64,000 bases of DNA from Artemisia argyi (lineage: Eukaryota > Streptophyta > Magnoliopsida > Asterales > Asteraceae): contig CM060693.1 of assembly GCA_030686995.1 (NCBI GenBank), forward strand, positions 114,151,728-114,215,727, in the 5' to 3' direction. The translations under genes and the position numbers were made by a program. The notes below the pieces were generated by a model. It saw only the letters and a program-made list of their open reading frames with translations, made no database searches and was not told where the DNA came from. Shown in pieces: positions 36,059 to 45,891 of the stretch (position 1 is the stretch's first letter; each line of letters begins with the position of its first letter).

Positions 36059-37438
36059 TAATCTCACTCACGTTACTAGCACTACAAAATTTTTGACATA
36101 TACTTACTAAAACTTTTCCTCACTAAAATTTTTAAAAGTCACCAAAAAGTAAAAAATAAACAAAAAAAATATAAAAGTAAAACTTTGGCATATACTCACT
36201 AAAACTTTTCCCCACTAAAATTGTTAAAATTCACCAAAAAAATAAACAAAAAAAAATATATATATAAAAGTTACATCCCATCTCCCAAACGTCCCGACCT
36301 AAAAAAATATAAAAGTTAATTCATGCCACTCTTTATTTGTTCAGTTATTGAAATCCAGTTAATCCCTCCCAAACGTCCCATCTCCAATCTCCCAAACAGA
36401 CCTAAATCCACCATGGTTGCCACCACTGAAACCCTAAATCCACCATTGAACCCCTAAATCCACCACTGAAACCCTAAAACTGTTAATCGTCACCGTCTTC
36501 TATCTCTATCCGGCCTTCTATCCCTAACTACGGCACCGTCTTCTGTCTCTATCGCATCGTCTTCATAGCATCGTCACCAGCCTTCTATCCCTAACTCCGG
36601 CACCGACTCTATCCGGTCGTCTCTATCGCCGATTGAAATCCCAACTCAAGTATAAGTGATAACTGCTGTTTCATTTATTGATAGCTACATGTATTATAAT
36701 TCGTCTATTGATAGCTGCTGTTTTGTTTATTACATGTATTATAATTCGTCTATTGATAGCTGCTGTTTCGTTTATTGATAGCTACATTTGTTATAATTCG
36801 TCAACCTCCTCTTTAGATCTGCTGTTAATAAGTGATATCTTTGCTATTGATTGCCGCGTGTCGATTTGTAGGAATTATCTTATTGATGTTTAGAAGGTGT
36901 GCTGAGTAGTTTGATGTTTTGTAATGGTATTGTGGTATAATGTAGGAATGAATCTCAACTCGTAACTGATTGATGTTTAAACAAGTGCGTTGAATTAGAT
37001 GCGACTTGAAAAAGATTTAATAGTCTGCGTGGCTGTGTTAATGTTGACAAGTAGTCGGCATTTTAGGCATTGTGAAATTCTGGTTTAAGTGTTAACTAAT
37101 CCATTAGCATAGACATGAAGATTGAAACACTATTGACCGATTATAGCTTTTGGGGAAGTGAACTTAGGTTGATATTTAAACAAGTGCGTTGAATTAGATA
37201 TTGACCGATTATAGCTTTCAGGGAAGTGAACTTAGGTTGATGCTTGTAAATTAACGTAAATGTAGTAGAGACTTAACTTTTTTGCCTTTAATAAGAATAC
37301 CACTATTTGTGTTTATTTGATGATAATGTTTTGTACACAAACACAAAGATTTTTTCAGTAGCTAATAGAGTTACATGGCTGGTTTTTAGGCACGTAAGAG
37401 TTGAATATTACTTCAAATTTTCTACTTTTGACATCATT

Positions 37439-37798
37439 ATGGACAAATCTTGGATGTATTTTGCACCAAGATCTAGTTCACAATATGTAAATGGCGTCTA
37501 ATGTTTTATTAACTTTGCTTTTGAGAAATCGAGTCAACATGGAGAGATATTATGTCCATGCACGAATTGTCACAATAGATTTCACCTTAAAAGAGAACAA
37601 GTGCATGAGCACCCTATATGTGTTGGCTTCATGAGAGGCTACCTGAATTGGACGGATCACGAGGAAAGTTACGAGGTATCATCTTCGAGTATGATGGAAA
37701 ATGATGAAGAAGGAGACAACGAACATGAAATGAATGAGATATTGCATGGCCTTTTTCCTACGGTGTCAATGGAAGGAAGTATGGGTTAAAGAGAACCT
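37439..37798 (+). pseudogene. CACTA TNP2 transposase, N-terminal transposase-associated domain
   Basis: The reading MDKSWMYFAPRSSSQYVNGV starts the transposase-associated domain that precedes TNP2 in plant CACTA elements. A TAA at 37499-37501 interrupts it. The frame then continues with FINFAFEKSS, a CPCTNC zinc-binding motif and H-x-x-C spacing. An acidic linker follows. The frame runs to TAA at 37787-37789, shortly before the retroelement insertion at 37799. Confidence 0.85.
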
Positions 37799-40700
37799 TG
37801 ATATGCGCCTTTTTACACATATCTTTTCGTCCAATTTTCGAGTCAAAACAATAAAAAACACTTCAAAATAGTCAATGTTAATACAAATATCGCCTAAAAA
37901 CGTTATTTATATTTTACGATCTTTGCTAAGTTTTGTTAATGACAAAGTATGAAGTTTAGCTATAAGTAAATCATCACTTTAAGTGTTTAAGTCTTGTTTA
38001 ACTAAGGTTAACATTTCCTTTTAAACAAAACATTGTGTTTATTTCTTAAACTAAAATGAGTCTTATCACATCATGTTTGTTTCTTTATATAATAAGGTCA
38101 CATCACATTTAGGGCAAGTTTTGTCATGATGCATTTATGGAAAGAAATGTGTTTGACTAACTTTGTTGTTGCTTGCAAGCTTTGTATTTGACTTGATTTA
38201 AGTGATGCGACATTGTTTGGTTGCTAGGAGTTATGAGACAAGACCTTGTTTGGTTTGCAAGATTTATTGCAAAACCAACTGCAGCCCTGGCGGTACCCTG
38301 GGGGTACACGGGCGGAACCCTTTTGAGGGGTCCGCCTGATCCGCCAGACCTGCGGTGTTGTTTGCTATAAATACCAAGCCATAACTTGATTTTTGGATAA
38401 CCCTTTTAGGACATATATTCATATATTCTCTCAACTAACTCAGTAACCCTTGACTTGTGTGATTCTCTTATGTAGCAAGGAACTCCACAAGTTCATTCAA
38501 GAAGTTGCAAGCTTCAACTTTAAAGTTGCAAGTCTTGGTAGCTTGGTCATGTATAAGCTTTGGTAGTTTATACTTCATGTGTGTCATGTATGTAGAAGTT
38601 ATAGGTTAGTATTTTAGGCCTCAAAATACGTAGTGTGTTGGGAGTTGTTGTACCCTAGTAAAAGAACTAACGGGAGTAGTTGTACCCTTGGTAAAGAACT
38701 CGACATCTAGCTTTGTGTCGGTAAAAGTGTAAGCGACGAATGGGAGTGGTTGTACCCTTGTAAAAGAACTCGACATCTAGCTTTGTGTCGGTAAAAGTAT
38801 AAGCGACGTGTAAGGTTTTCTCCGCCGGTGAAAGGAGCTTGTTGATTAGTGCTTATAACTCTCGAGTTGGAAACTCGGGGCGTGGATGTAGGGCAAGGAA
38901 AAAGAGTCCTTGTAGCCGAACCACGATAAACAATCGTGTTGTGGTTTGATCGTTTCTTTCTTTATCTTTGCTTATTACATGTTGTCTTTTAGTTATAATT
39001 GCTAATCACATATAAAGCTTTCCAAAAGAATTAAAACAAGTAAAGTTGTATTTATATCTTGAAACAAATGTAAAGCTTTTCAAAGAACTAAAACAAGCAA
39101 AGTTAGGATCATCACAAGTAAAGCTTTTCAAAGTATGAAACAAGTAAAGTTAGAATTGTTATTCACATGAAAAGTTTTTCAAAGAATCAAACATATAATG
39201 TTGTGTTTTTATCTTTAAGCAAATGTAAAGTTTCTAAAAGGATATTTAAGCTAAATAAGAATCGAAAAAGCGGTAAACTATTCAACCCCCCTTCTAGTTT
39301 TCCACAGTCAAATAACATCACAAATATCCTTGGAGTGTGTTTTTGTGTATTTCAAGTATAAATGGATTGAAAATAAGGAAAATGTGAGGGAAAACGGAGC
39401 TTGCATGGGAATAGGAGCATTACCGGACCGACTTGACACGATTTTGAAGAAAAACAAAGAAAATACAAAAAGTCAAGTTCGAAGTCAACCCCGGGATATG
39501 GCAATGGAGTGAGCATAGAAAAACAAACCCGAAACCAAAAACCCATTTTTACCATTTACCTTAAACCTAATTTACCCTAAACTAATTAACTACCTTAACC
39601 TAATCCTTTTAGTAAACCCAATTACTACCCAACTTAAACTAATCCTAAACCTGGTCCAACACATAACCTAAGCCCAAATCCACTCACTAGTCCACAACCT
39701 GACCCAATCCCAAATAAATAAACCCACCCCGTATTTATTTATTTCCCTCGGTCAAATATCCCATTCAAACCACAACCCTGTCTTCTTCCCCAACCCTCTC
39801 TTTACCCACAAAACAAACCACCATCCCCACGTTTTCTCCTGCAATACTCCACCCTCTCCTCAAAAGCAACCCCCTCACCATTACCAATCCCCTCCTTCAC
39901 GTGATGCCACCCCTTCCATTGCCACGCTGGCAATCCCAAACAAGCAACAAATTGATCCTACGGCCATAATTTTGAGATTGGAGGCCAAGAAAAGTTCAAA
40001 GGCTGAGATTGCAACTCAAGAAACACAACAAGGCATCCAAAGCTATTATCTCACACAGAAAGCACAAGTGCAAAAAGAGAAGGATATAGAAACTTTTTTA
40101 TCAGTAGTCTATATATAGTTTGTAGCAAAAAATTTACAAGGCAATTAGGTTGTAGCAGTAGATTTTAGGTTGGATTAGGAGTAGAACAAAAATTAGTTTT
40201 TAATTCAGTTTACTTCATGCTTATCGTAGTTTAAATTGTTTTTACTCTTTAACTCTTGTAATACTCTAGTTTAATGAAATTTTAGTTTTGCCTATAATCT
40301 TCTTTGATACTTCCTATTTCTGCTTCAATCTTGTTTGTTTATGTTTCATATACTTAGTGCACCCTCTGAGTTTGAGTTAGGTTCAAGGGATAAATATTTG
40401 GCTATAAAACTCCAAAACAGTTGAAACTTAGAGGTGTTTGGCACAACCTCGTTTTGTTAGCTTACAATAGTTTTTACCATATTTTCAGTTTGCATCAACT
40501 ATAATTTAATATTGTTAGAAGTTCTTAAGTCAAATTTTGTATTCTCATGTAGTTTTTAAGTTTTCCTAGTTGCTTTTCAAATATTTTTTTTTCATGACTG
40601 TTTTACATAAGTTTTTAGGATAGATTCTAGATTAGGCTATTATTGTTGTTCTTTTTGGTTCACCTTAGACTCAAATAGGTACATGTTAGTTTGGTGCACT

Positions 40701-42508
40701 TGGTCTTTGACTTCTCAGGTAAATGAACCCACATATTTACCCATTTTTTACCCATGTTAACCAAATGCATCAGCTTACCATTCTATCTTAGCACCCTTTT
40801 CATGTCCATTTTCCTATTTCATTTCTTGTTAAAAATCTATAATTTTTGTTTCTAATTACTCTCTCACAGCTTAACTTCACATTCCAACAGCTTTTACTCA
40901 CTAGTTTTACCATTAGCTTATCTAGATTTTAGCTTAAAGTTGCAATTTTTTTTTCTGTTTTGGTGTCCAAAAAACCACCACACAGCCCAAAAGTTTTTGA
41001 TTTTTCATTTCCTCGTTTCTTGACCATTTGACCTGAAATTTGGTTTGTGGTTTATTTTGTTGCTTATCTACTTGCTAGTATTTTTGCTTTATATTTGGAA
41101 ATTTTTCTCAGCCCTGTGCAACAGCCCCAAGTTAGCCATCTGTCACTATTTTTCTGCAGCCCCTAGTGCTATTTAGCTATTTCTGTGCTTTTTAGGTTTT
41201 AAGAGCTGCTTATCTTGTTCCCTTTAGTGCTTTTTAGGTATCCCTAGTCAGCCCCCTTGCTTATTTCCCCATTAGATCAGGTCTAGGCCTTTTTGGAACT
41301 GCTTGATTAGCTTGAATTTAAATGTTGGGGTCATTTGGTGGTTGTTGTTACTTACTCTTAGTTCTAGACTTGTTTCTCTTGAGATTAATTCGGTTGGGTT
41401 GGTATATCATCTATAGTTATTTAGCTTATTAGGGGTAAGAGTACTTATTAGAGCTTTTTGCCCATAAGTTAGCCTTTTAATTTGCTCCATATGCTAACTG
41501 TTGGTTCATCTAGCCTTTTCTCAGCTCATTTTTTTTAAGTTCCAAAATTTTTTTCAAAAAGTGATTACCTTTTGTGGTTTTACAATCTCCAATAAAAAAA
41601 AAAAAAAAAAAAAAAAAAGGGGCACAACAAGATTCGAAATCTGGTCATTGGATTTACACAGAGACCACACAAGCAAACCCTCCATCCCATCTCTGCTATT
41701 AACTCTTTCTTGTTAGTTATTAGTTAGTTTAATATTTATAGTTCATTTGTTTTGCTTATATTATTAAGTAAGATTTTTGTTAGCTTATTTATTGCTTAAT
41801 TAGAACTGCTTATTATTATTTTTTTTTTCTTTTCCCTAGCTTAAGTTTAGTGTAATAAACTTTCCAAAAAAAAATTCTCATAATTTTCTAAATAGTTTTA
41901 TTATTTTTAACTCATTTATTTTACCATTTTAGTTTTTAATTATAAAAAATATAAAAACAAAAAAAAAGTATTTTCTTACTTTTTAAAAATTTTCTTTTAT
42001 CATTATAAACTTATAAAAATCATTTTTTCACCCGTAGGATTAGCGTAGCTTTAAACTCGCGTTTTATTTAGCACGTTTACGTTTTTTTTAAGTAATTTTT
42101 ATGTTTTTAAAATTAGATTACGTTTTAGGTTTCCCCTATTTCCTATTATCATTCCCGTAGATTTTTAGGTAGTTTTAAGATTTAATTTTCATTTCTTGTT
42201 TGTATTCACGTTTTAGTTGCGTTTATTTCATCTTCGTTCGTTAATTCTTAATTCTCGTAAGTTTAACGTACCATAACACCAAATAACTCTCAAAATTGAA
42301 CTTACAAGCATTTTAATCTCGAATCTCTCACGATATTGCCCATTCACACCTCGTTGGGACACGACCCGGGTGATCACTTACCCGGTATCACATATATATA
42401 TAGTATTCACGAGTTTTTACAAGTCTCCCTTTTCCTAAAGGTTGACCGGTAAATTCCACTCACGTCTACCTTATATATTTTTGATACGCACTCAAAAACG
42501 CACTATCA
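37799..42508 (+). repeat. 5' LTR of the non-autonomous element (carries a nested solo LTR)
   Basis: TGATATGCGCC at 37799 to CACTATCA at 42508. Matches the 3' LTR (45892-49162) throughout apart from the 1431-bp insertion at 37876-39306 and small differences around a 25-A run (41594-41618). Candidate TATA box TATATATAG at 40110-40118. Confidence 0.92.
37876..39306 (+). mobile_element. Solo LTR (probably Copia) nested in the 5' LTR
   Basis: The insertion begins TGTTAATAC and ends TTTTCCACA (tips TGT...ACA) and is flanked by exact GTCAA copies (37871-37875, 39307-39311). The 3' LTR of the host element shows the unoccupied site at 45964-45968. It has a TATA box (TATAAATA, 38366-38373), a duplicated block containing ACTCGACATCTAGC (38699 and 38769) and a terminal CTATTCAACCCCCCTTCTAG-like U5 end as in Copia SIRE-type LTRs. 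There is no coding sequence. Confidence 0.88.
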
Positions 42509-42511
42509 AAA

Positions 42512-42529
42512 TGGCGCCACTGCCGGGGA
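42512..42529 (+). promoter_or_regulatory. Primer binding site of the non-autonomous element
   Basis: TGGCGCCACTGCCGGGGA begins three bases after the 5' LTR. It is the Athila/Tat-type site complementary to the 3' end of a tRNA (commonly given as tRNA-Asp). Confidence 0.85.
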
Positions 42530-42999
42530 GGTTGTGTTGCGACAATATCGTTATGATTTCAACGATTAGTGACTTGTAGAACCTTCGTCAAGAAGTTATC
42601 GTTTTCAAAAACTTATAGAACACAAAAATATTTTCCTTTTCTATTGTATATATATCTATCATAAGAAAAATACAAAAAAATTTTCCGTTTTTCTTATTAA
42701 ATAATAAAATAAACATAAAACACACCGCAGAGAACCAAGGCAGAACACCTACCAACTGGGGGTGTGAACATTAATAAGTTCCCAAACAAAAGATTAAAAC
42801 TTGCCATTGTATCCTTGTGAATTGGTGTACCTTTTTTAAAGAAGCCATTTACATTGTGATTATTGGTTTAAGTTCACAATTGTCTTTTTGAGTTGGTCTC
42901 GTTTTAATTGATGTGTTTTTCAAAAAACCCAAAAATATTTTTCCTTACCCTCTACCCATTTGATTATACCTTCTTATACCCCTCTCATGTATAATTCTT

Positions 43000-45069
43000 A
43001 TGGCGTCTCTCGGCTACACGTGTTTTCACTGTAAAAGCCCGATTGAGAATGGCTATCGTTGTTTCCGGTGTATTTGTGAGAAGTGTGAAAATAATTGTAG
43101 TAACAGATTTTGTACTACGTGCAATCTGTTCATAAGTCCAAATTCTCTCGATGATTCACCGAATTCTTCCAACTACCCATCACTGCTTGAAATACGTGCT
43201 ATTAATGACAAACCATCAAGAATTGATCCTAACCTTTCAGGATTTACGGTTAAAGGTTTGTCAAGCAAACGTACAGAGCCTAATCTTCACGTTTACCAAA
43301 AACAAAAACCAGAGACCATAACAGAAGTGGTGGAAATTCCTAGCTCTCAGAGCACACCACTTGTCCCACCTTTGACTTTTATTCCTTGTGTCGGTTGTGG
43401 TGAGCCACTTTTTGGGTTGCCATGTCGTTGGTGTACATGTGAACGATGTGGTAATGATATTCAAAACGAAAGTTGTTTGTTTTGTGGTTCGAGTAATTCA
43501 TTCGCTTACGATTCTAATCCGAGCTTTTGCAATGAGCCACAAAACAATTTCATTTCATATGAGCATAATCCGTGTTATCAAAATTGCAATCCCGAATCGT
43601 TTCAAAATGCACCAACTTCACAACAATACGGTTGTGAGTATTGTGGAGGTCCACATTTTAGCACCGATTGTCAAACTAGGAATCTTTTTCCTTGTGACAA
43701 CAATTATCACGACCAACCTCCACAATACCCAACTTTTGAATCACAACCTCAACCATTTCCTCAAGAACTTTTGCAAAATGTTTTAAATACTTTAAATGAC
43801 CTTAAGGATTTGGTTAACAAACCTGCTCCGGAAGAACCTCGTCCGAAGTCTTACAAAGAAATACTAGCTGAAGAAGCAGCTAGAGTAAGATTTCGAATGC
43901 GTAAAACTGTCATCTACGATGACGATGACGAAAGTGATGATGAAGATACCCTTGATAATCGTCAAGGCTCATCAAATTCATTAGTTATGGTTCTTTCCAT
44001 GAACGATCAGTCTGTTGTTATCACACCCGAAGTTCACACTCACTCTCTAAACATGGGGGATGAGCACCTTAGCACTGTTCCTGATAAGGAATCGGACGAA
44101 TTCATAAAGTATAGTGTTGAGAGCCTTGTCCCAATCCCAAGAGCGTCACAGGGAACTTTGGATCATATGTGTGATTTACCTTCCCCTCTTGAGTGTTCAA
44201 ACGATCATTTTGAGACTCTCTCAGATTTTAATGATGATTGTACATCTTATGGAGACATCGAGTATGTTGAGGCATCAGTTCCACATTCTGATGCTGATCA
44301 TCTTCTTGAGGAGTTCGCCGATGAAATCACTCACATCAATCCACTTCCAACGGGAAGTGACGATGTTCTCATTGATTTTGAAGCCAATCTGGGAGAAATT
44401 GAAAGTCTCCTTTATCATGATCAGTCACTCACTTCTTACCCAAACAGTCCAATTGAGAATGTTGATCACTTTGTTCCAGAAGCATTCAATACTACTCTCA
44501 CCAATCCTCTATTTGAATTCGAATCTGAATTCACTTTGATTTATGATAATCCAATCTTTGGTATTCGGAATGAGGATTGTGATGAGTCTATTCTGGAACA
44601 CAAATTCACAGATTCACATCTTGTGAATAATTCTCTTCATGAGGAGTTCTCCGGTGAACTCACTCATCATATCATGACTCCTCCGGAGTTTGATAGCCCG
44701 GGGGGAGATGCACTCAATCATGAGGATTTGCAAATTCCCACCCACCCATCCGGGATGTTTTTGAGCTTAACCCTTGAAATCCAAATTCAGGCTAATGAAC
44801 CTGCTCTCGAGGAAGAAGATCTTATCATGATTTTCATCATGGTTTTCTTCCTTTTCTTCACCTATAAGGTGACTTCTTTTCTTCTTCACTCCTTCGGGAA
44901 TGAAGATACCATCTTTGATCCCGGCATTTTCATGTATCATTATCTTGAGCCGGATACTTATCTCATCGGTGTGGAACTTTCACGTGCTTCAAATGTTTGT
45001 CCAAACATCTTGAATGAAAGTCCGATTGAGATTGTCTCTTCCACATCATGCTTCCCCAAGGACAAATGA
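43000..45069 (+). CDS. Cys-rich retroelement protein with duplicated CxxC module, Gag-type knuckle and a C-terminal membrane segment
   Basis: An intact 689-aa frame, the only ORF between primer site and purine tract. A module CxxC-x8/9-CxxCxCxxC-x8-CxxC occurs twice: Cys 8, 11, 21, 24, 26, 29, 38, 41 and Cys 130, 133, 142, 145, 147, 150, 159, 162. A CX2CX3HX4C knuckle follows (212-224, CEYCGGPHFSTDC), close to Athila Gag knuckles. Residues 283-303 are basic (KSYKEILAEEAARVRFRMRK), 307-318 very acidic, and 330-605 a long acidic, low-Cys region. Residues 608-628 are strongly hydrophobic (IMIFIMVFFLFFTYKVTSFLL), a likely membrane segment, followed by an FDPGIF motif. I recall similar proteins from Asteraceae retroelements; their function is unknown to me. 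It may act as a Gag-like RNA-binding protein; the membrane segment is unexplained. Confidence 0.85.
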   Translation: MASLGYTCFHCKSPIENGYRCFRCICEKCENNCSNRFCTTCNLFISPNSLDDSPNSSNYPSLLEIRAINDKPSRIDPNLSGFTVKGLSSKRTEPNLHVYQKQKPETITEVVEIPSSQSTPLVPPLTFIPCVGCGEPLFGLPCRWCTCERCGNDIQNESCLFCGSSNSFAYDSNPSFCNEPQNNFISYEHNPCYQNCNPESFQNAPTSQQYGCEYCGGPHFSTDCQTRNLFPCDNNYHDQPPQYPTFESQPQPFPQELLQNVLNTLNDLKDLVNKPAPEEPRPKSYKEILAEEAARVRFRMRKTVIYDDDDESDDEDTLDNRQGSSNSLVMVLSMNDQSVVITPEVHTHSLNMGDEHLSTVPDKESDEFIKYSVESLVPIPRASQGTLDHMCDLPSPLECSNDHFETLSDFNDDCTSYGDIEYVEASVPHSDADHLLEEFADEITHINPLPTGSDDVLIDFEANLGEIESLLYHDQSLTSYPNSPIENVDHFVPEAFNTTLTNPLFEFESEFTLIYDNPIFGIRNEDCDESILEHKFTDSHLVNNSLHEEFSGELTHHIMTPPEFDSPGGDALNHEDLQIPTHPSGMFLSLTLEIQIQANEPALEEEDLIMIFIMVFFLFFTYKVTSFLLHSFGNEDTIFDPGIFMYHYLEPDTYLIGVELSRASNVCPNILNESPIEIVSSTSCFPKDK

Positions 45070-45891
45070 ATTCGGGGTCGAGTCAAGCTAGCGACTCGGT
45101 AAACAAAAACAGTAGCATGCTTATAGGGATTTCACCCTAAGTGTGGGGGAGTCACCCCTACTGTGGTTCCTTATAACGTGAAAATACAAAATGGTGTTTC
45201 CACATTTAGCTTGTAATGTTGCCCTTTTACGTTCAAAGAGTCAGCATAATAGCCGGGACTTTGAATATTGAGGACAATATTCATTCTAAGTGTGTGTGTG
45301 TGTGGGGGGGGGGGGGGGTATTTCGCTATTCTAGCGAATTTTATCACATTTTACTATCTAATACCCCCGTTTTTGGCAAAAATTTAAAAAAAAAATTTCA
45401 CTTGAGTTTCAAAATTTTTTGTGGTTATCAGTCCGCCATGTCAAACCGACAAAAGGATTGGCTAATCCAGGAGCAAACGGCTCTTGGTAAAGATATATCA
45501 AATCCGTTGACGGCTTGCAATTTGCCCAAAATTGTATGGTAAATCAACTCGCCATATCCAAAAAAGTGAATGAGTTGGCTAGCCCGCAAGATTATGGCTT
45601 GTCGTAAAGGCAGTGGAAAAACCATAATTGGTAATCAACTCACCAAGATGTTGACTGTGTCCATCAAGAGTTGGCTAGTCCAGAAGCAAACGGCTTATGG
45701 TAAAGACAAATCAAATCCGTTGACAGCTGGTGGTTTGCTCAAAAGCACATGGTTATCAGGTGGACCATAGTTCTTACTTGAATCGATACATCTGGCTACT
45801 CCAGAAGTAATGACTTTTGGTAAAGAGTTTCAAATCCATTAAATTTTCAAAAAAATTTCTAGGGACTAGCAATTACTTAGTGTGGGGGATT
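45070..45891 (+). other. Structured 3' noncoding region of the non-autonomous element
   Basis: Directly after the stop, CGAGTC (45079-45084) faces GACTCG (45093-45098). A purine tract AAGTGTGGGGGAG lies at 45139-45151 and a GT/G run at 45288-45318. The four-hairpin series follows: 45467-45487, 45584-45604 (one mismatch), 45680-45700 (one mismatch) and 45801-45820, then CTAG-GGA-CTAG at 45859-45869. The order is the same as in 4438-5394. ORFs called here (45216-45542) are not credible genes. Confidence 0.75.
45879..45890 (+). promoter_or_regulatory. Polypurine tract of the non-autonomous element
   Basis: AGTGTGGGGGAT one base before the 3' LTR start at 45892. Confidence 0.8.

Noticed and set aside
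36980..37250. Repeated GACCGATTATAGCTTT and CAAGTGCGTTGAATTAGAT phrases as a separate mobile element
   Set aside because: Only a short internal duplication within the CACTA interior, with no ends or target duplication.
42512..42529. A tRNA gene, because of the tRNA-complementary primer site
   Set aside because: Only the 18-base primer-site match is present. There is no tRNA body, and no tRNA or rRNA gene was recognised anywhere in the window.
45216..45542. 108-codon ORF in the 3' noncoding region of the Athila-like element
   Set aside because: It crosses a GT/G run and the hairpin array, and the matching region in the other element is not open in the same way.
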